Assembly (NCBI GenBank): GCA_028293625.1
Contig: JAQGOL010000025.1
Location: 248,001 to 312,000, forward strand
From: Chthoniobacteraceae bacterium
Lineage (GTDB): Bacteria; Verrucomicrobiota; Verrucomicrobiia; Chthoniobacterales; Chthoniobacteraceae
DNA: 64,000 nucleotides
Reading direction: 5' to 3'
Shown: positions 1 to 9,141 of the stretch, one piece after another
Layout: the number at the start of each line of letters is the position of its first letter
How positions within the stretch are numbered: the stretch's first letter is position 1
Made by a program: the position numbers and the translations under genes
The notes under the pieces: model-generated
Databases searched by the model: none
What the model was told of the DNA's origin: nothing
Seen by the model: only the letters and a program-made list of their open reading frames with translations

Positions 1-443
1 CGCTTTCAATCGTCAAATCGCGCGGAATGGGCCATTCCAACCGGATTTGCGAGTTGATCCTCAGCGACAATGGCGTCGCCTTGAACGACGTGTACGTTTC
101 GCAAGGGGAAGTGGTGATGGGCAGCCTGCGATGGAGCCGTCAATTGGAAGAACAAGCCGAGCATCGCCAGGTGAAGGCGGAGATCGAAAAAATGCAGCGC
201 GAAATTGACAAGGCAAAAGCGGAGCTCCCGGCTCAAGTCGATAGCCTGGAACGCCAGCTCAACATCAAACAGGCCAAACTCAATGAGCTAATCGCCGCGC
301 AGAATGCTCAGGAAGCAAGCCGCACACGACAGCTCAAGCCTGAGACAGGACACACAAAGAGCGAAATGCCTTCAAAAGGGCACAAATCGACATCGGGCAA
401 AACCACCGGTCCAAGGCGGCATGGGAAAGGAGAAGCGCAATGA
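1..443 (+). CDS. kaiC: KaiC-like circadian clock ATPase, C-terminal fragment (5' end outside window)
   Basis: The reading frame is open to the left edge (codons from base 3), so this is the 3' end of a longer gene; the ATG at base 27 is internal. The first visible residues, LSIVKSRGMGHSNRICELIL, match the end of the second RecA-like ATPase domain of KaiC-family proteins, where a K-SRGM-HSN block precedes the last beta strands. It continues with the usual 'GEVVMGSLRW' region, then a charged helical segment (about residues 50-100 of the fragment) that looks like a coiled coil, and a basic Ser/Thr/Lys-rich tail. KaiC proteins autophosphorylate and cycle with KaiB, or act as non-oscillating signalling ATPases. 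The coiled-coil tail resembles that of KaiC-like proteins outside cyanobacteria. The stop overlaps the kaiB-like start by 4 bp (ATGA), which suggests translational coupling. The catalytic domains lie outside the window. Confidence 0.85.
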   Translation, partial: LSIVKSRGMGHSNRICELILSDNGVALNDVYVSQGEVVMGSLRWSRQLEEQAEHRQVKAEIEKMQREIDKAKAELPAQVDSLERQLNIKQAKLNELIAAQNAQEASRTRQLKPETGHTKSEMPSKGHKSTSGKTTGPRRHGKGEAQ

Positions 444-769
444 GCCCGCAACGCCGCAAAAAGAAAACAACGCCCGAGAATCCCAAGCTGATGCTGCGGC
501 TCTATATTGTTGAAAACGCGATTCATTCAAACCACGCGATTGCCAACCTCAAAGCCATTTGCACAAAGCACTTGGCTGACCATTTCAAGCTTGAAATCGT
601 AGATGTGCTCAATGAACCCCGCCAGATCATCAAATATCAAATCTTGGCGACGCCTACTTTGATCAAGCTATCGCCTGAACCGGTCCGCACCATCATCGGC
701 GATCTTAGTGATGAGCAGAAAGTTCTGGATGCGCTCGGCATCATGCCCGCTCCTCCTCCTTCGAGTTAA
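440..769 (+). CDS. kaiB: KaiB-like circadian clock protein
   Basis: This 109-residue protein has the thioredoxin-like KaiB fold signature: LRLYIVENAIHSNHAIANLK in the first strand-helix, then 'LEIVDVL', then the highly conserved 'QILATPTLIKL' and 'IIGDLSD' blocks. In the family, KaiB binds the KaiC ring, in cyanobacteria after a fold switch, and recruits or releases output kinases. There is a lysine-rich extension of about 17 residues before the domain and a short proline tail after it. Its ATG overlaps the kaiC-like stop by 4 bp. A large PAS-rich hybrid histidine kinase sits about 1.9 kb downstream, beyond a halogenase on the other strand; similar kinases accompany kaiBC in many non-cyanobacterial genomes. 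Whether this is a true timer or a stress-response KaiBC cannot be decided here. Confidence 0.9.
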   Translation: MSPQRRKKKTTPENPKLMLRLYIVENAIHSNHAIANLKAICTKHLADHFKLEIVDVLNEPRQIIKYQILATPTLIKLSPEPVRTIIGDLSDEQKVLDALGIMPAPPPSS

Positions 770-832
770 TAATCGCCCGACCTATTCCATGCAGCCGGAA
801 AACGGAGGCAGAAAGGGGAGGATAAACCGAGG

Positions 833-2323
833 TTACCTCTCCCCGTGCCAGCTCCAGCGCGGATCGCGGATAATACCGAGAGCTTCCTTCACATCCATCC
901 CGGCTTTTGCCTGCATGGCAAAGTCGGCGCGGCGGCTGTTCCACAAGCGGGTTTCCGTTTCAGAAACCACCTGCTTTCTATAAGGCACGCGATTGCCAAC
1001 GAGCATCACCAAATAGCCTTCTATGCCGAAGGTGTTTTCCGTGCCACGCAGGATATAGCGTCCAAACCCGCTTGGGCCGTTCTCGCGATAAAACTCCAGA
1101 AGCTGCTCGATTCCGCTGATGTCCGTATCCGCGCGGCAATGGCGCCAGAAGGGCGTATCGAGCCGGGTATTGGCGTAATAATGGAGCGCCAGAAAATCGC
1201 GGACATCGTCCCAAAGTCCACTGACCATCTGATTAAAAAGCCGGCGCATGGAAGGCGTGGCGACAAAGCTGCAATGCAGGAGTTGGTCCACGAGCGTCTG
1301 GCATTCCATGCATACAATCATCAGCGAAGTCGCTTCCAGCGGCTCGACAAAACCGGCGGCGTTGCCTACCGCCACCACGTTGTCCACCCAGTTGCGCTGG
1401 TAGCGGCCAGAGCGGAATTTAACCACGCGCGGCGAAGAGGGAGCTTTGGGATTTTTACTCAAAAACTCAGCGCACGCTTCATCATCGGAGATCGACTGCG
1501 AGGCATAAACATAACCACGATTAACGTGATGCTCGTGCTCGATCTGCCATGACCACCCCGCATTCATCGTCTCCGCCACTGTATAGGGAAGGATCGGTTC
1601 ATCCGTGCGCTCCCAGCCGCCCACTACCGCCCGGTCGCAAAAAAGCGAGCGATCGTAGCTGATATACGGCTCTTCGAGCACGCGTCCAAGCAGCTCACTC
1701 CGAAAGCCGCTTGAATCGATAAACAGATCCGCTTCAAGCCGGCGCCCGTCTTCGAGCTGCACCGCCGCAATCCCTTCCGGCCCGCGTTCCGCGCCGCTTA
1801 CTTTGCCCTCGATAATTTCCACGCCAAGCTGGCAAGCCACAAACTCCAACACTTCAACCAGCTTCTTATTCTCGATATGAAACCCAAACCACGGTTCCAT
1901 GATCGGACCCGTGCCGTTAGGTTGCCGGGCAAACGCTTTATCGTGCGCCATGAGCGCGGCGGGAATGTCTGTACAACGAAATTCCTTTTCGCAGTAGTAG
2001 CCATTTGGAAACGACAGATCCCTCCAGCGCGAGTCGAGCTGATTGGAAAATGTATAGTCAAAGTGATCCCTGGGCCCCCATAAAAAACGGATTCCCAGTT
2101 TCCATGTCGGCTCGGCTTTCTCATAAAAAAGCCGCTGACTGATTCCCAGGTACTCAAAGAAATACTTGGGGAACGCCACCGTGGTCCCCTCGCCTACGCC
2201 GATGACTCCGATTTCTTTGCTGCGCACCACCCGCACCGAAAGACGCGGGATTTTTCGTTTGAGCGAAATGGCCGCAATGAGACCAGCGCTGCCCGAACCG
2301 AGGACGAGAACGTTTTCAATCAT
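833..2323 (-). CDS. Flavin-dependent tryptophan halogenase family protein
   Basis: A 496-residue FAD monooxygenase-fold protein. It begins with a Rossmann GxGxxG motif (VLGSGSAGL, residues 7-15) followed by 'GVGEGTT' (43-48), typical of tryptophan halogenases. K75, in 'PTWKLGIRF', lines up with the lysine that carries or guides the hypohalous species in PrnA/RebH. 'GFVEPLEATS' corresponds to the conserved region carrying the catalytic glutamate. The signature WxWxIP appears as W257-S-W-Q-I-E262, so the proline is replaced by glutamate. Reduced flavin must be supplied by a separate reductase, and none is visible nearby. Many environmental members of this family have unknown substrates, so chlorination of tryptophan should not be assumed. 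It is transcribed alone, convergent with kaiB and divergent from the hybrid kinase. No biosynthetic cluster surrounds it. Confidence 0.85.
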   Translation of the reverse strand: MIENVLVLGSGSAGLIAAISLKRKIPRLSVRVVRSKEIGVIGVGEGTTVAFPKYFFEYLGISQRLFYEKAEPTWKLGIRFLWGPRDHFDYTFSNQLDSRWRDLSFPNGYYCEKEFRCTDIPAALMAHDKAFARQPNGTGPIMEPWFGFHIENKKLVEVLEFVACQLGVEIIEGKVSGAERGPEGIAAVQLEDGRRLEADLFIDSSGFRSELLGRVLEEPYISYDRSLFCDRAVVGGWERTDEPILPYTVAETMNAGWSWQIEHEHHVNRGYVYASQSISDDEACAEFLSKNPKAPSSPRVVKFRSGRYQRNWVDNVVAVGNAAGFVEPLEATSLMIVCMECQTLVDQLLHCSFVATPSMRRLFNQMVSGLWDDVRDFLALHYYANTRLDTPFWRHCRADTDISGIEQLLEFYRENGPSGFGRYILRGTENTFGIEGYLVMLVGNRVPYRKQVVSETETRLWNSRRADFAMQAKAGMDVKEALGIIRDPRWSWHGER

Positions 2324-2667
2324 GGGGGGTGTAAAGGGGGGACCCGATCGTTAGCAAAATGTTGCTGATCACGCAATGAGTTCCCGAAATGTTCCCGGCC
2401 TATTCAGTCGATCATACATGCTGCGTTAACGCCCGATAATGTCCTTCGCAACGCAGGCACGCTTCCATAGCTCGGCGCCATGCATCGTTTCGACATTGTT
2501 ACCGCTCAAAAAACGCGGCTCATTAGCAAAGCCTATAAGAGAAAACAGAGGGTTTCGTTAATTGCCGCCTTTGTTCAGGACAAACAATCGCTATCTAAAG
2601 CTTCAGTTCGCGATAGCCTCTGGAAGCCTTGAAATCACAGCTCCTCCCCTGACTGCCATGGTATCCA
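2324..2667. other. Intergenic region between divergent halogenase and hybrid kinase genes
   Basis: About 344 bp separate the two divergent start codons. It should hold promoters for both genes, but I could not pick convincing -35/-10 pairs, a clear operator or an RNA gene by eye. Confidence 0.4.
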
Positions 2668-5600
2668 GTGATTAATATGAAACCTGAGTCCCAGCCGGTG
2701 AGTGCGCTCATTATTGAGGATTCGGAGGAGGACGCCCTGCTCCTGGTCGAAGCGTTGCGACGCGGCGGCTACAAGCCGGATTGGAAGCGGGTGGAAACTG
2801 AGTCCGCCCTGCGCGCGGCGCTTGCCGAGCGTGAGTGGGACGTGGTTTTTTGTGATTATGCGATGCCGCTTTTTGATGCGCCGAGCGCTTTGCGAGTAAT
2901 CCGCGAAACGGGCGATACACTTGCGGCCATCGTCGTCTCAGGGCAGGTTGGCGAAGAGGTCGCCGTGGAGGCAATGCAGCTGGGGGCCAATGATTTTGTC
3001 CTCAAACGGAACCTGGAACGCGTTGTGCCGGCCATGGAACGCGAGTTGCGTTCGGCCAGCCTGCGCAAAGAGCGATGGGCGGCCGCTGTGGCGTTGCGCC
3101 AGAGCGAGGAACGTTACCGTGTGCTTTTTGATAAGAGCCCATGGCCGATGTGGGTTTATGATCCTGAAACACTGGATTACCTGGCAGTTAACGATACGGC
3201 GATTAAGATTTACGGATATACACGGGAAGAATACCTGGCCATGACGGTCAAGGATTTGCGGCCGGCCGAAGATGTCCCCGTTTTGCTCGATTATTTTCAG
3301 CGGATGGAAAGTGGAGAGGAGATCGCGCCGGAGCGCATCTGGCGGCATCGAAAAAAAGACGGCAGTGTGATCGTGGTCGAGATTGCGCATCAACCGATCA
3401 CTTTTAATGGAAAACTGGCGAGCGTTGTTCAGGCTGTCGACATTACCGCGCGCAAGGAAACCGAGCTGGCCCTGCGATCGAGTGAGACAAGTCTGCAGCA
3501 GGCGTATGAGGTTCAAAGATCGCTCTTTGATGCATTGCCGGCCCACATTGCACTTGTTGATGCGCACGGTGTCATCCTTGCGGTAAACGCCTCGTGGAAG
3601 CGCTTTGGCGCCGCCAATAAGCTGTGCCATCCCAATTTCTGCATCGGAGAAAATTACCTGGGCGTTTGCCGGCAAGCCGGAAATCCCGGCTCAGAGGAGG
3701 CAAAGAAAGTCGCCGCGGGTTTAACGGAGGTTCTCGAGCGCGCTCGGGCCGGTTTTGCCTGTGAATATCCATGCCATTCGCCGGAGGAAAAACGTTGGTT
3801 CCGCCTCTGTATTACTCCGCTGAATGGCGGTCCCGATACCGGCGCAGTCGTCATGCATATTGATATCAGCGAGCGCATCAAAGCGGAGCTCGCATTGCAT
3901 GAGAGCGAAAACGATCTGCGCCTGGTTCTTGAAGCGGCCAACGATGGTGTCTGGAAATCGGATTTTGAAACCGGCAACCTGATCTGGTCGGATCGCATGT
4001 ATGAAATGCTCGGCCTCTCAAGGACGACCTTCTCGCCAACCATCGAAAACTTTACCGCGCTGATTCACTCCGAGGACCTTGCCGGTTTCAAGCGCGCCCG
4101 GCAGGAGTATTTGCACAATGGCGGGAGTTACTTCACTCAAATGCGAATCCGGCGGAGCGATGGGACCTACGGTTATTTTTTGGGCCGCGGCCGGCTTGTG
4201 AACGATGCCGCCGGACAGCCTGTGCGCATGATCGGGTCGACCACCGATGTGACGAAGATCTTCAAAGCCGAGGAACAGATCCGTGAACAGGCTGCGCTGC
4301 TCGATCACGCACGCGACGCGATCCTTGTGCAAAATCTGGAGGGCCGGATCGAATATTGGAACAAGAGCGCGGAGCGTGTCTTTGGATGGACCGCGGAGGA
4401 GGTCGCGGGGAAAAAAGTGCAGGATCTGCTTTACGAGAGCTCTGAACCGTACCGCGCCTCACTCAGATCGACTCTCTCCTGCGGCGGCTGGATTGGTGAG
4501 CTGACTATACTCACCAAAGCCGGCGGCAAGGTGCTCATTGAAGGACGCTGGACATTGGTGCGCGACAGCGCGGGCAACCCGAAGGCGATTCTCTCCATTA
4601 ATACCGACATCACGGAAAAGAAAAAAATCGAGGCGCAGTTCTTCCGTGCGCAACGGATGGAAAGCATCGGAACGCTCGCGGGAGGTATTGCCCATGATTT
4701 AAACAACGTTTTAAGTCCCATCATCATGGCCGTGGAACTCCTGAAGGCGCGTATCACCAATCCGCAGGACTATGATCTGCTCGAAATGATAGAGGTCAGC
4801 GGCCAGCGCGGCGCGGATATGGTCAGGCAAGTGCTCTTTTTTGCGCGCGGCATCGAGGGACAACGAGTATTGATCTCTCCGAAGCATCTTATTAGTGAAC
4901 TCGAAAGAATCATCCGCGACACCTTTCCAAAATCGCTCGCCGTTGAAGCCCGCATAGCGGAGGGAACTTGGAATGTGTTGGCCGACCGCACCCAGCTTCA
5001 TCAGGTTTTATTAAATCTCTGCGTGAACGCGCGCGATGCGATGCCGGGCGGCGGACGCCTGAGTATCACCACACAGAACCGCCTGATCGACGAGCACTTT
5101 GCCGCGATGCACGCCGAGGCGAGCCCCGGCCCGTATGTCTGTTTTGAAGTAGCCGATACGGGGGAGGGAATGAGCAAAGAAGTCGTGGAGCGAATTTTTG
5201 AACCCTTTTTTACGACCAAAGCCTTTGGCCAGGGGACCGGGCTTGGGCTTTCCACCACCCACGCCATCGTCAAAAGCCACGGCGGCTTTATAAATGTGGA
5301 AAGTGAGCCCGGGACAGGCACGACTTTTTACGTCAACCTGCCGGCCGAAAGCGGCCCGGGCGAGGTGGAGAGTGAAAGCGTGTCGGGGGAACTGCCGCGC
5401 GGCTCCGGCGAGCTGATTCTCATCATCGACGATGAAGCGGCCATCCGTTCAATTTCCGGCCAGACGTTGGAGGCCTTTGGTTACCAGGTTATGACCGCAG
5501 GCGACGGCGCCGAAGGGGTCGCGGCGTATGCGCAGCATGCGGGGAAAATCGCCGCCGTGCTGACTGACATGATGATGCCGATCATGGATGGCGCTGCGAC

Positions 5601-5775
5601 AATCCGCGTTCTCAGGCGGCTCAATCCGGATGTGAAAATCATTGCTGTCAGCGGCCTGAATTCAAAAGCCGCGGAGTCAGAAGCCGCCGGGATTGAACTA
5701 AAATATTTCCTGCCCAAACCGTATACGGCAGAGACTTTGTTGCAGGCGCTCGGCGAACTGTTGCATCCCAAATAG
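2668..5775 (+). CDS. Hybrid sensor histidine kinase: REC-PAS repeats-HisKA-HATPase-REC
   Basis: A 1035-residue cytoplasmic signalling protein with no membrane segments. The N-terminal receiver domain (about 12-130) has acidic residues at E17/D18 and phosphoacceptor D63 in 'FCDYAMPL'. Around four PAS/PAC modules follow (about 145-265, 280-400, 405-530, 535-655). The HisKA domain carries phospho-acceptor H676 in 'GGIAHDLNN'. The HATPase has the N box, 'DTGEGMS' (G1) and 'GTGLGLS' (G2). The C-terminal receiver has D967 in 'LTDMMMP' and a conserved Lys-Pro. GTG at 2668 or ATG at 2677 could start it. With a receiver at each end it probably takes input from a partner kinase and passes phosphate on. 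Its place just after kaiC/kaiB makes it a candidate clock-output kinase, but this is inferred from position only. The halogenase separates them. Confidence 0.92.
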   Translation: MINMKPESQPVSALIIEDSEEDALLLVEALRRGGYKPDWKRVETESALRAALAEREWDVVFCDYAMPLFDAPSALRVIRETGDTLAAIVVSGQVGEEVAVEAMQLGANDFVLKRNLERVVPAMERELRSASLRKERWAAAVALRQSEERYRVLFDKSPWPMWVYDPETLDYLAVNDTAIKIYGYTREEYLAMTVKDLRPAEDVPVLLDYFQRMESGEEIAPERIWRHRKKDGSVIVVEIAHQPITFNGKLASVVQAVDITARKETELALRSSETSLQQAYEVQRSLFDALPAHIALVDAHGVILAVNASWKRFGAANKLCHPNFCIGENYLGVCRQAGNPGSEEAKKVAAGLTEVLERARAGFACEYPCHSPEEKRWFRLCITPLNGGPDTGAVVMHIDISERIKAELALHESENDLRLVLEAANDGVWKSDFETGNLIWSDRMYEMLGLSRTTFSPTIENFTALIHSEDLAGFKRARQEYLHNGGSYFTQMRIRRSDGTYGYFLGRGRLVNDAAGQPVRMIGSTTDVTKIFKAEEQIREQAALLDHARDAILVQNLEGRIEYWNKSAERVFGWTAEEVAGKKVQDLLYESSEPYRASLRSTLSCGGWIGELTILTKAGGKVLIEGRWTLVRDSAGNPKAILSINTDITEKKKIEAQFFRAQRMESIGTLAGGIAHDLNNVLSPIIMAVELLKARITNPQDYDLLEMIEVSGQRGADMVRQVLFFARGIEGQRVLISPKHLISELERIIRDTFPKSLAVEARIAEGTWNVLADRTQLHQVLLNLCVNARDAMPGGGRLSITTQNRLIDEHFAAMHAEASPGPYVCFEVADTGEGMSKEVVERIFEPFFTTKAFGQGTGLGLSTTHAIVKSHGGFINVESEPGTGTTFYVNLPAESGPGEVESESVSGELPRGSGELILIIDDEAAIRSISGQTLEAFGYQVMTAGDGAEGVAAYAQHAGKIAAVLTDMMMPIMDGAATIRVLRRLNPDVKIIAVSGLNSKAAESEAAGIELKYFLPKPYTAETLLQALGELLHPK

Positions 5776-5876
5776 CGACGATCTTAAAACCAACGTTTGC
5801 GTGCCGATCGGCAGCCGTCTGAAAAATCCGTGGATAAATGCTTAGCGCTTTGGCTCCCGATGGTAAACTGGCAGTC

Positions 5877-8372
5877 ATGCGCCCCCCGCCTGCTCGGAAG
5901 CCTTTGCTCGCATGGAGGTTTTCTCCGTCGATATTGATCCTGCTGCTTGGTGTGTGGAGCGTCGCTGGTCGGGCCACGGAACCGGCTCCCCCGGTTTTCG
6001 GAAGCCCGGGAGGTTTGGTGCATTCACCGGCGCTGCTCAGCCTGACTCATCCCAACTCAACCGGCACGATCTTCTATACGATTGATGGGCCGGATCCCCG
6101 GGATCAGTTTGGCGGCGCCGCGCAGGAAGGGCTCGGCTTTTCCTCGCCGATTTCGGTCAATCGCGCGATGGTGATCCGGGCGCGAGTTCGGGATGGGAAC
6201 GAGTGGAGCAGTCTGGCAGTGATGGCGCTCACAGCGGATCAGGATTTCTCAAAACTGCTCTTCACCGAGCTCATGTTCCACCCGAGGGACGCGGACGATC
6301 TTGCCGAGTTCATTGAGCTCAAGAATACCGGCACATTGCCACTCGACCTAAGCGGCTTGCATCTCAGGATCAGAATCAACCTCCAGAGCTTTCTTTTTCC
6401 TGCCGGAACAATCATTGCTCCGGGCGGATTTTTTGTCCTGATCCGGGACACGGCGGCCTATCGAGCGATCCATCCCACGGCACAAATCGACGGCCTCTTT
6501 ACCGGCGATCTGGATAACTCGATCGACGATCTTTTTATTGAGGACCTCAACGGGGCCATCGCAGCGGAAGCCCATTACGAGACAGCCGCGCCATGGCAGG
6601 TGGTGCCGGACAACCACGGCTATTTCCCCAATGACGGGGTCGGTTTCTCCCTGGTGCGCACCACGCTTGAGCCCGCTTCAAATCCGGCGGACTACCGTTC
6701 CTGGCGTGCGAGCGCGCAGCGATACGGGTCGCCCGGCCGGGATGATCCGGCACCTCTGTTGCTGCCAGTCTATATCAATGAGTTGCTCACCCGTGGCAGT
6801 GCCGGCGTGCCTGAAGCCATCGAGTTCTTTAATCCGAATCCTACGGCGGTTTCCATCGGCGGCTGGTGGCTAAGCGATGAGCGTAACAGGCCGTTTCGCT
6901 ATGCGATTCCCGCTGGAACAAGCGTTCCGGCACTCGGCTATCTTGTCATGGAGGCGACGCAATTCGGCGCCGGCGTCTCCTTTAGCGCAGAAGGTGAACG
7001 GTGTTATCTTTTTTCCGCGGACTCCGCTGGAGCGCTTACCGGCTTTAGTCACGGCTTCCAATTCCGAGGAGCCGAACGCGACGCCTCCTTCGGACGGTAC
7101 CTGGCAAGCGACGGAAGCGAGGATTTTCCAGCCCAGATCAATCGCACCTTTGGCTTGGCAAACAGTGGACCGATTGTCCCGCCGGTGGTGATCAGCGAAG
7201 TGATGTATAACCCGATTGTTCCCGGCGATGAATATATCGAATTGCGCAACACCACCGATGCGCCATTCCCGATGTGGGATCCTCAGAACCCCTCCGCGAC
7301 CTGGATCATCGAGAGTTCCCTGATTTTTAGCGTGGCGCTGCCCGCCAACACGACGATCCCTGCCCAGGGACACCTTCTCATCGTTAGGAAAAATCCGGCG
7401 CTTTTCCGCGCGGCACATGCCGTGCCTGCCAATGTTTTGATCGTGCAGATCGACCCGATGTTTACCGGGTTTGCATCAACTCACGAACTTACTCTTTCAA
7501 AACCTTCGGGACTCTCCGGAAGAAACCCGCGTTATGTCGTCGCTGAGCATTTGAATTTCGGGAAACAGGCTCCATGGCCCGCGGGAGCCGATGGCGGCGG
7601 CCACTCGCTGGAACGCATCAACCTGAGGGCATATGCCAATGATCCCCGCAATTGGAGGGATTCAATCCTATCGCCCGGATTGCCGAACACGGGAAACCTG
7701 GCGCCGAAAGTGTCGGCAGGCGGGAGCCAAATCCAGTTCACCGGGGACGCGGTGAAACTTACAGGACTCGTTCTCGACGACGGATGGAACAAGAGCGTGC
7801 TGAGCTCAAGCTGGTCGCAAATTGCCGGACCGGCGGCGGTGCAGTTCAGTGAGCCGGAGCTGAATTCGGTCAGTGTTCGTTTTCCTGTGCCGGGCCGCTA
7901 TGTCATGCGCCTCGCTGCTTCCGATGGAAGTTTGTCGACGGCGGACACCGCGACAATCGATGTGATCGAGCGCCCGTTTAATGCCTGGCGAACCGCGAAT
8001 TTCACAGAAGCCGAGCTCAACGACAGCGCGATCAGCTTTCCAAATGCCGATCCCGACCACGACGGCTTGTGCAACGATGAAGAGTATTTCTTCGCGTCGC
8101 TTCCAAAAACGCCGGGTGCTCCGAACCCGTTTCACACCACGATCGTTGGTGGCTATTGGCAGATAACATGGTTGCAACGCGCGATTGCACCGGATCTCCT
8201 GGTCACGCCCGAACGCGCCGACCGGCTCGAAGGGCCATGGTTTGCAGGCCCGGAATTCTTCGAGCGCACCGAGATCCCAAACGAGGCGTTTACCGAAGTC
8301 ACGCTGCGTGAAAAATCCCCCGCTGCTGGCCGGTTTCAAAGTTTCTTCCGGCTGCGATTCCAGATGCGCTGA
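5877..8372 (+). CDS. Secreted lamin tail domain (LTD) surface protein
   Basis: An 831-residue exported protein. I chose the ATG at 5877 over the upstream in-frame ATG at 5838 because it directly precedes a basic stretch and hydrophobic signal peptide ('ILILLLGVWSVAGRA'). After it comes a chitobiase C-terminal-like beta domain ('GTIFYTIDGPDPR'). Two or three lamin tail domains follow, recognised by 'LLFTELMFHP...EFIELKNTG', 'VYINELLTRG...EAIEFFNPN' and 'VVISEVMYNP...EYIELRNTT'. A PKD/Ig-like module ('VKLTGLVLDDG...SWSQIAGP') lies near residues 615-700, followed by a C-terminal domain with an acidic 'DPDHDGLCNDEE' loop that could bind calcium. LTD proteins of this build are common in Verrucomicrobiota and Planctomycetota, usually without an assigned role. 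It probably acts outside the cell. A short hairpin follows the stop. Confidence 0.85.
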   Translation: MRPPPARKPLLAWRFSPSILILLLGVWSVAGRATEPAPPVFGSPGGLVHSPALLSLTHPNSTGTIFYTIDGPDPRDQFGGAAQEGLGFSSPISVNRAMVIRARVRDGNEWSSLAVMALTADQDFSKLLFTELMFHPRDADDLAEFIELKNTGTLPLDLSGLHLRIRINLQSFLFPAGTIIAPGGFFVLIRDTAAYRAIHPTAQIDGLFTGDLDNSIDDLFIEDLNGAIAAEAHYETAAPWQVVPDNHGYFPNDGVGFSLVRTTLEPASNPADYRSWRASAQRYGSPGRDDPAPLLLPVYINELLTRGSAGVPEAIEFFNPNPTAVSIGGWWLSDERNRPFRYAIPAGTSVPALGYLVMEATQFGAGVSFSAEGERCYLFSADSAGALTGFSHGFQFRGAERDASFGRYLASDGSEDFPAQINRTFGLANSGPIVPPVVISEVMYNPIVPGDEYIELRNTTDAPFPMWDPQNPSATWIIESSLIFSVALPANTTIPAQGHLLIVRKNPALFRAAHAVPANVLIVQIDPMFTGFASTHELTLSKPSGLSGRNPRYVVAEHLNFGKQAPWPAGADGGGHSLERINLRAYANDPRNWRDSILSPGLPNTGNLAPKVSAGGSQIQFTGDAVKLTGLVLDDGWNKSVLSSSWSQIAGPAAVQFSEPELNSVSVRFPVPGRYVMRLAASDGSLSTADTATIDVIERPFNAWRTANFTEAELNDSAISFPNADPDHDGLCNDEEYFFASLPKTPGAPNPFHTTIVGGYWQITWLQRAIAPDLLVTPERADRLEGPWFAGPEFFERTEIPNEAFTEVTLREKSPAAGRFQSFFRLRFQMR

Positions 8373-8380
8373 ATCAAAAA

Positions 8381-8400
8381 GGCGGCATTTTGAAGCCGCC
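8381..8400 (+). terminator. Short GC hairpin after the LTD gene
   Basis: GGCGGC at 8381-8386 pairs with GCCGCC at 8395-8400 around an 8-base loop, 9 bases after the LTD stop. A run of A precedes it but no T tract follows, so terminator activity is only possible. Confidence 0.35.
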
Positions 8401-8473
8401 GCCCTCCGCGGTCTTTTACAGACAACCGGAAAGCGGCTTGGCACTGAACAAGCCGTTTGTTTAGCTTTGCCCC

Positions 8474-8935
8474 ATGACCGCACCCCTTCAAAAAATCAGT
8501 GCCATCCAAGCCCGGATTCGCTCGCTTGCCACGAGGAAAACCATCTCGGTAGGCGGGCTGCTTTTAACGGGGCTCAGCCTGATTGTCAGCAGTCTCATTT
8601 TCCTGCCTGACGCCTTTATCGCCTCGGGCAGTGCCTCGGAGTTCAACAGCGGCCTGCTCAGTTGTCTGGTAGGGGTTGTCGCGATGCTGCTTTTTGTCGG
8701 GGTAGCTTTCTATGCTTACCAGCCCGTCCTTTCATTTTCGCAGATCGAACAACGCATCGATTCCGCAGTTGGAGAAGTGAAGGCTATCGTTGCCGAACAC
8801 AAACTCGACGCTTCAGTCGTTGCCGACTTTCGTAAAGAAGCGGGACGCGCGCTTCATCAAGCGGCTGAAAAGGGCAGCGATCATGCTGTCCAGACTCACG
8901 TGGCACGAAAATACGCTATCCCGGCTCGGAGCTAA
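8474..8935 (+). CDS. Hypothetical two-pass inner-membrane protein
   Basis: A 153-residue protein I do not recognise. Two hydrophobic segments are clear: about residues 25-45 ('VGGLLLTGLSLIVSSLIFL') and about 62-84 ('LLSCLVGVVAMLLFVGVAFY'), separated by a short polar loop. A soluble C-terminal half of about 65 residues follows, with a helical, charged character ('QIEQRIDSAVGEVKAIVAEH'). The stop is 15 bases from the convergent DUF3008 gene. No motif suggests a function. Confidence 0.6.
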   Translation: MTAPLQKISAIQARIRSLATRKTISVGGLLLTGLSLIVSSLIFLPDAFIASGSASEFNSGLLSCLVGVVAMLLFVGVAFYAYQPVLSFSQIEQRIDSAVGEVKAIVAEHKLDASVVADFRKEAGRALHQAAEKGSDHAVQTHVARKYAIPARS

Positions 8936-8949
8936 CCGCAGGACTTGGC

Positions 8950-9141
8950 TTATTTGGCGGCTTTCTTTTTGGCGGGAAGCTTCTTGCGTTTTGTCGATGC
9001 GAACTCCTCAAGTTGCGACTCGCTCATTGAATCAGCCATTTGTTTGGAGGCGCCTTTAAGCGACGATTTGGCCGTCTCGCCGCGTTTTGCCGAAAGCGCC
9101 GCTCCCGCGGCCATCTGCTGTTTTTTGGATGTTGCTGGCAT
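8950..9141 (-). CDS. DUF3008-type small basic protein
   Basis: A 63-residue protein beginning MPATSKKQQMAAGAALSAKR. This N-terminus, the 'LKGASKQMADSMSESQLEEFA' middle and the 'STKRKKLP' end closely resemble the DUF3008 family of short lysine-rich proteins found across many bacteria. The ATG at 9141 was chosen because the family begins exactly there; the longer in-frame opening from 9246 adds 35 residues with no family resemblance. Members are small, charged and probably cytoplasmic; their function is unknown, and a nucleic-acid-associated role is only a guess from the lysine/serine content. Confidence 0.85.
   Translation of the reverse strand: MPATSKKQQMAAGAALSAKRGETAKSSLKGASKQMADSMSESQLEEFASTKRKKLPAKKKAAK

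Noticed and set aside
27-443. ATG at base 27 as the start of a small 138-residue gene
   Set aside because: The frame is open to the left edge and the residues before and after this ATG form the continuous KaiC motif 'SIVKSRGMGHSN', so the ATG is internal.
845-1552. 235-residue plus-strand frame opposite the halogenase
   Set aside because: It lies entirely within a gene with clear family motifs and shows no motif of its own; typical of GC-rich shadow frames.
2938-3675. 245-residue minus-strand frame inside the hybrid kinase
   Set aside because: Fully covered by conserved receiver and PAS sequence on the plus strand.
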